Assembly: GCA_040954595.2 (NCBI GenBank)
Contig: CM082584.2
Coordinates: forward strand, 3,162,001 to 3,226,000
DNA from: Balanoglossus misakiensis
Lineage: Eukaryota; Hemichordata
Direction: 5' to 3'
Length of the DNA stretch: 64,000 nt
Shown here: in pieces, positions 58,190-64,000 of the stretch
How positions within the stretch are numbered: position 1 is the stretch's first letter
Layout of the letters: every line of letters begins with the position of its first letter
Notes under the pieces: model-generated
What the model was told of the DNA's origin: nothing
Databases searched by the model: none
The model's input: the letters and a program-made list of their open reading frames with translations, nothing else
Translations under genes and position numbers: made by a program

Positions 58190-59164
58190 CTATTGCCTTT
58201 TACAAAAAGACAGATTTCTTGGGTGGAGATATAGGGCCATTGTCGATAGATGTCCCTTAAAATCTTCTTTAAAGCAGGCATATATAAGCGGATTCAAGCA
58301 GCTATTTATATACGTCAGAAACAAACTGCTGTAATAAACCACTTCTGCGACGACGCTGGGTTCGTTGTAGAGCAGCCAGAGACGGACGACCCAGAACGGC
58401 AGCCAGCAAATCAAGAAGATGACAACGGCGATCAGGACTAGACTGGCCACTCGCCCGACTTTGATCCGACTTCGGCAGCGCGACGACGGCCGCCCGGGTC
58501 TGAAGAGAGACACGACGATGGACGCGTAGCACATGGAGATGACTATGATCGGCAGTATGAAGGCCACCAGGAACGCGTAGACGATGAAAGCGATCCCCTC
58601 CTGCATGGTGCACAGGATGCTGCAGAGGGTGTCTCCGTTCTTCCTCTCGATGGTGGCGAACATCCACAGCGGCACGCTGACGCAGGCCGACGTCACCCAC
58701 AGCACGAGGCAGATGCTCCTGGCCTTCCAGATCGTCCGCTTGGTCTTGGCGTGCCCGGCGTGCACGATTACCCAGTACCGATCGACGGCCATGGCAGTCA
58801 GGGTGAAGATCCCCGTGAACATGTTCATGGCGTCGATGCCCATGGTGAGCTTACACACCACGTGGCCGAAGATCCAGCGGTTGTCGACGTTGAAATGGAT
58901 CATGAAGGGGACGATGAGGAAAAACAAGAAGTCGGCCGACGCCAGGTTCAGGATGTAGATGTTGGTGACGGAGTTCATGTTGGGAAACCGCAGTCCGACG
59001 AAGATCACAACCCCGCTCCCCGCCAAACCGACGACACAAATCACGGCTGAAAATGTCGGAATGAACCACGAGAACATCCATGGCGGCAGGCTGGTGATGT
59101 AGTCTTCGGGGAAATTGACGTCGGACTGGTTTTCTGTAAATTTAGAAATGTCGTATGCTCCCAT
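58190..59164 (-). CDS. Somatostatin-receptor-like class A GPCR, intronless
   Basis: 324 residues from the ATG at 59164 to the stop at 58190. The open frame extends 12 codons further up, but without another ATG. Seven hydrophobic segments: TM1 about 35-60, TM2 about 66-92 (NLASAD), TM3 about 104-128, TM4 about 151-170, TM5 about 192-218, TM6 about 238-260 and TM7 about 276-296. Asp111 in GIDAMNMFTGIF is at the position of the peptide-amine-binding Asp of somatostatin and opioid receptors. DRY is at 128-130, CWLPFW at 253-258 and NPLIY at 291-295; there is a conserved TM3 cysteine at 104 and ECL2 cysteines near 181 and 185. It is probably a Gi/o-coupled neuropeptide receptor at the plasma membrane; the ligand is unknown. 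GC content is higher than in the surroundings, as is common for single-exon receptors. Confidence 0.93.
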   Translation of the reverse strand: MGAYDISKFTENQSDVNFPEDYITSLPPWMFSWFIPTFSAVICVVGLAGSGVVIFVGLRFPNMNSVTNIYILNLASADFLFFLIVPFMIHFNVDNRWIFGHVVCKLTMGIDAMNMFTGIFTLTAMAVDRYWVIVHAGHAKTKRTIWKARSICLVLWVTSACVSVPLWMFATIERKNGDTLCSILCTMQEGIAFIVYAFLVAFILPIIVISMCYASIVVSLFRPGRPSSRCRSRIKVGRVASLVLIAVVIFLICWLPFWVVRLWLLYNEPSVVAEVVYYSSLFLTYINSCLNPLIYACFKEDFKGHLSTMALYLHPRNLSFCKRQ

Positions 59165-59940
59165 GCTGTACGGCACAGAGGTGTGCTCCTCAGCGTACAC
59201 CTACAGTGTAGCTTTTAAAATTATGATTCACGGCGAACGTGTATAGTAATCATCATATATTAGGTAAAAGTGAATTTGACTTGCCAGTAACTGTGTTATC
59301 ACAAGCTGCATGCCATACTATTAGCTAGGAATGGAGAGGTGCTGACTACTACTATCCCTGGAAATTCAGTGTCGTTCGTGACAGTCAATTTTTCCACATT
59401 GTTCGCTATCCGCAATTAACGATCAAGACAGATGGTATCCTCGGTATATTGAAACCTTGAATCGAAGGTTTAACAGCACCGACTTGGAGGTAGCATAAAG
59501 TGAATACTGTGTTCTCTGTATCCGTACACAATCATAACGTTCACGACCACAACTTTCACTCGCACAGAGAACTCCGCTCCGGCGTCTCGTTTCAAATAAG
59601 CTTTTTGCAGCATCTTCGAGTACTGCACTGGTGCGAGTAGGAGGATTTCACAAAAGTATAATGCGCGTGGGAGAATCCGGGTATAGTTGCGCAGAATACA
59701 AGACGCTGGCGGCGCTGCTCTCCCTCCAATCTGTACCATGGGGTCTCTCTCTTCTAGCTAGCTCTCATTCCCTCTCTCCGCCCCTCTCTCTCACACAAGC
59801 AGAAGGAACCAGTACGTAAAATGTTTTACATGTAGTTGGCTATTCTTATCGATGCAAAAGGCAGGATTTCGTCATTCAGACTGAGGTGGAAAGCTATTGA
59901 CATGGTTCACAAAGACGAAGTCATAAGCTTCGGTAATATG
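59165..59940. other. GPCR upstream region
   Basis: No coding exon recognised. A tct/ctc-rich stretch lies at 59740-59800. A 5' untranslated exon or promoter of the receptor could be here, but I see no clear signal. Confidence 0.45.
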
Positions 59941-60069
59941 AGGTTATTACGAAAATACCGCAAAGTATGCACGAGGACATTAGCGCCAAGTATCGCCCGA
60001 CGCGCAGCGGAGGGCGATGCGCTGCGCTTATGTCCGAGTGCATACTTTGCGGTATTTTCGTAATAACCT
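59941..60069. repeat. Foldback element B with CGAG interruptions
   Basis: 129-bp inverted repeat symmetrical about 60005. CGAG at 59972-59975 faces CGAG at 60035-60038. Further in, CGAC (59998-60001) faces GGAG (60009-60012). Each gives a tandem G-A mismatch between C-G pairs. The tip is CGC, loop GCA, GCG. The outer arm is aggttattacgaaaatacc. The right flank continues tattattatacat, like elements A, C and D. Confidence 0.92.
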
Positions 60070-63000
60070 TATTATTATACATCTTACATCTCCGTTAGTT
60101 CTTGTGTTGCATGTTACTTGGCTTTCAAAACGCCAAAAATGCCGATACAATCGATCGAAAACTGCTCAGTTGACCCAGTGAGCAGCCATCTTTGTTTTTT
60201 GTTTACGTGTGTGCACGTGCGTTGGAGTGGGGCGCCTTGAAACCGTCCGCATAACAACGCATACCTGTACACGGTGAGTTGGGGCGCCTTGAAACTCAAA
60301 ACTTAATTAACGCGCGTTCCGTACGTACCGTTCCGTACGGCTTTTTATTGCACGCCAAAATCTATTGTTCTCGGCACTAGATGTATAATAATGACTTGTA
60401 CACTTGACCCACAGCGGACTAACCCCATCACCATTTAATTCTGTTGCGGAGAACAGAATAGAAATTAGACATGCCAAATAACTTTCTCATTACAAGGATA
60501 CGAACTACGATTCTCGGCACAAACAAGGACCCATGTGTGAACGCGATAATTACACGAGAAGAACTTTTATGCCCAACTGGCAAGATAATAATCAATTTGT
60601 GCCGTCACTTGTTAAGGTTCACTCCTATTACATTTTAACCTGGAGGCAGTGGTTCGTCGAATCACAAAAAGTGTTGAGGGACAAGCCTCACTGAAAAGTA
60701 TGAAACGACAGATATTAATCACTCCACTTTGACAGATTCACAAGAGGGATGGAATGCTTCGTTTTTTACGTTTATAATATTATGGATCTTGAACTAGGGT
60801 TGCCGACGGTCATGCAGAGAGAAGTACGACGCAAGCCGACAAAGTATGAACTTTTTTCCGCTTGAGCATCGTGACATGAATAATCACACTGCATAAAGAG
60901 AACTTTGTGGAATAAAACGCTAAGGTTGCTGCAACGACATTCTCAGTGCGAAACCTTTCAATTACAGTGACGTCTTTCCCCCAAAACAACACAAAGAGCT
61001 AGCCAGGGTTCATAGAAAACTTCAACACCACGTTTGCACGAAACACCGAAACGAAGATCCGACAAAAGAATTCTGCCGCTGATTTTAGCTACAAAAGGGA
61101 TCAACCTATATATACAATCATGTTGTACGCTTTCCAGATTTCAAAGGCAAGGCCGTGGTCCGCGTTCTTCTCGCGGGTAAGCGGCGCTTTTACGTCGTTA
61201 TAAAAAGTCCACCGGAAAAATGGCGTGATCGCGAGAAGAATACAACATTACTGGGTGGATTAAGCAGTTCTGTCGCTTGTCTAAGTGCGAGGAAATAAGC
61301 TCACATCAGTGAATGAAACACGTGCTGTGGAATGAGATTGAATGTCCTGCTTGCGACGACCTAGTTTCAGATGTGAAATTACATTCAGAATGCGGTCAAT
61401 ATTCGTGCTTACATATTACAAATCACCAGAAAGCTATTTTTATGAACAATTGACCCGGAAATCAATGAAAATTTATGAGTGGTTATTTTTTTAAGCTTAA
61501 CGGGTGAAATTATTAGATTGCCTGGAAGTAATGTTTTTTTCACGCTTTACCGGTAAAATCATCGGATCGTGTCAATTAAAGTTAAGACGCGTATGACGCG
61601 CCTGGAAAGGAAAATGAGTTGTCTGTTTGCACAGCACGCCACCAATGTTTAGCATCCATTAAAGCCCCAATAGCTGTCATTTTTGTGTCATTTTCATGAC
61701 TTTACTTTAAATTATTGAAATTTCCATTTGAATGAGCTTACTGATGGGTACACGCAATTATATTATCGACCTCTTATTGGGGATGTGCATTAAATTATGG
61801 TCAACTTAAATAATAAACGGGTGCGACATCCGCTTATTCGGCCGCCCACTGTTACAGTTCATAGCTGTCATGGTGTGTGCACATCGTTTTTATCTGTATA
61901 CACGTCAGACACAGCAAGATATTTTATGCATGAAGGGATGAAACTATTGTTACATTTTGATATAATTTAGTCAGTCCTTCAGCGAGCGACAGTAAACAAA
62001 TTGATGTCCTTTTGTAGGTTTCCAAGGTTAATGCATTCCGCTGTCAGGAAATGACAAAACCTCGCTTTGCAAGAATTGATATAATTTGACTTTCTCCTGA
62101 AGGGCAAGAATTCTTAGCTGTCGCTACTTTCAGACACTCACTTCGTGTAAAATATATGAATATCCTCGTCCGGTTTAAATTGGCATATGAACAAGGCTGT
62201 CGTACGTGATTATTTTCAAACCAATTTTAGAAATTACAAAGATCTTAACAGTCACGTACATACTTTCTTGTCCTCGTCTACATGATTAGCTCTAGAGTCG
62301 GCCTTGGCACGAGCTCAGTAAAAAAGTATTTGTCGTAGTATGGGTACCTACCAAACGTCTATTCTATTCGGTAATTTTTATGTGATCATTCTTTTTTCCG
62401 CGACCGCTCTTGCGCGGTCTTATCGTCTAACCTACTCATGCGTTATGCGGGTATTGTCGAAACATCCATTACTGTACATTCGTGTTACTCAATCTCACGT
62501 TAGCTTGCATATTTTCCATGTAATATCCTGTGAACAGAAGCAACGTTAAGGGTTTCCTGACAAGCGATGGTGATTCTACTAATTAAAGTTATTCGTGCGC
62601 ACCATCCGTACATTACCCACTACAATGGTGGTTTTTATATAAAAATATACCCCTTTTCGGAATATACGGCTGAAGCAGAGCTTTAATAAAGCCGTTTCGG
62701 AAAGTTACTGTTTTTTCTGACGATTTTATGAGTAAAATACGCCCAATTGAAATAATTGAAGAAAACGCATATTACAATAATCCAATTCACGAAAATTAAA
62801 ACCAGGCACACAATTTCCCGATCTGATCAAAACTTACAGGTTTCTTTCCCATTGTGTTACAGACCTCGGAATATGCATTGTCACGACGCGCACTCCTCTC
62901 CAAGAGAGACAGACAGGATATTTTGAAACATCCTCGTCTCGGGGGAGTATGATCATGCGCTGTTCATGCCAAGAAAGGCTTCTTACAAGTATGTATTCAG

Positions 63001-64000
63001 CTTTTAAGGATAACAACTTTGACAACTGACATATAGCGTCCTTGCGAGCGGTTATTTATATTCTACTCTGTGTGTAACATACATGCTGTTTTCTTCTCCT
63101 GGATTTCCAAAAACTAGGATCGATAGCAAGTTTCTGTTTTCACAGGGAAGGAAAGTGGATAATTAGTCTCCACAAATTCACCTAATTTTAAAACCGAGGC
63201 TTAAGACTACATTCACAAATAAGAAGGGGATATTGACTCGAATTTTTAGACCAACAATCCCCCCCCCCTCCCTCGATAAACCCTTCGCAGTATTTTTTTA
63301 TAGATAGGTTGATGTGCAGAATGTAGCTGTATGCACTATGCATTTTGAACGGCAGGCGTCCAACGCGTGTCTCGCTTTGACATTCAAATGGAGCGAATCT
63401 GAGAACCGTGGACCCTCGAGAATATGATGGGAAACGGTGTAAAGTAACGCAAGAAACTGAATCAGGAGTCGAACGATCAAGCGTGGAATCATTATACAGG
63501 TGTCAATGGTCGAGTTTGGCGCTGGTTGGCGTGCGTTTCTTGAACGTAGTGACTGTCACCGGGCAATTGAAAGATTTACGATATAAATTCGTATCCTTTT
63601 TATTGTCAATAAACCAAGTTAATGTATTCCTTCTAATGAATCACTCATGGGAAATACGACTGTTTCGCATCCCGTTTCTCAAAGGTCTGTGGATCTTGTG
63701 CGAGTAGGTTAGTTTCAGAAACAGAAAAAAACGTGTTTGTGAATGGTGCAGTGTAGAACACGCGGCCATATTAACCATTACGGTAACATGAACACTGGTT
63801 GTAACTACAGGTGTGCACATACCTGTATGATTTAGCTATAATGCATACAAGCCAAGCAGACAGCGAGAATAGTTTAGCCCATAGCACTGCTGTGGTGTTA
63901 AATATTAATTCAATCACAGAACCTAATATAATTTTCCTATTAAATGAGAGTCCGCAATACGACTCCAGTGATGGATTATAGAGTCGTGCTGATCCAATTC
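60070..64000. other. Intergenic, no recognised content
   Basis: Four kilobases of AT-rich sequence without a supported gene. Open frames up to 100 codons (for example 63408-63707) have no motif. A C-rich run is at 63260-63273. Confidence 0.45.

Noticed and set aside
58250-59081. Several open frames of 60-130 codons inside the GPCR locus
   Set aside because: Shadow frames of the GC-rich receptor exon; none has a motif, while the receptor frame has all class A signatures.
1-64000. tRNA, rRNA or other structured RNA genes
   Set aside because: I saw no convincing tRNA cloverleaf or rRNA sequence by eye. A covariance-model scan would be needed to exclude small RNAs.

Overview
The window is eukaryotic and non-coding-rich: short exons with GT-AG (one GC-AG) splice sites, AT-rich introns, microsatellites, many degenerate dispersed repeats and a DIRS-type retroelement. 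The gene set (polycystin-1/REJ-like receptor with a CUB exon, secreted fibrinogen-domain lectin, HSDL2-like dehydrogenase, P2X7 C-terminal-type domain protein, intronless somatostatin-receptor-like GPCR) fits a marine invertebrate. A deuterostome such as a hemichordate, echinoderm or cephalochordate is my best guess, but the species is not determined.

Layout. 1-2.7 kb: dispersed repeats, partly repeated in the same order at 9.5-11.4 kb. 2.76-6.11 kb (minus): polycystin-like gene fragment with a frame break. 6.2-11.6 kb: foldback elements, a dead DDE-like transposon, repeat family R1, a 50-bp perfect palindrome. 12.06-16.1 kb (plus): decayed multi-exon transposase-type gene holding a perfect 88-bp inverted repeat. 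16.8-17.6 kb (minus): P2X7-C-terminal-domain gene, with a possible cysteine-cluster 5' exon at 19.2-19.4 kb. 19.5-21.3 kb: R1 copy and Tx1/L1-like ORF1 remnant. 22.3-23.7 kb (minus): unrecognised secreted cysteine-rich protein. 24-28.2 kb: palindromic minisatellite, R2 and foldback copies, tandem repeats. 28.4-38 kb (plus): three tandem HSDL2-like units; the first is intact, lacks the SCP2 domain and ends in a peroxisomal SKL signal, and the other two are pseudogenes. 39.9-40.5 kb: TIR element. 42.5-47.6 kb (minus): DIRS element with inverted terminal repeats and internal complementary region, coding frames broken. 47.7-49.3 kb (minus): HD-domain phosphohydrolase with an N-terminal hydrophobic anchor. 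50.9-52.7 kb (minus): fibrinogen-domain lectin. 58.2-59.2 kb (minus): GPCR. The rest is intergenic.

The most unusual signal is a set of foldback elements (17.6, 29.7, 38.1, 59.9 kb; a degenerate one at 25.8 kb). Their arms are unrelated in sequence, yet their stems are interrupted by symmetric CGAG-type tetranucleotides in the same orientation on both arms. When folded, each gives a tandem G-A/A-G mismatch flanked by C-G pairs, and most loops are GCA or GACA. That looks like a designed or selected single-strand fold rather than random decay. No operon-like cooperation is visible; the genes are independent.
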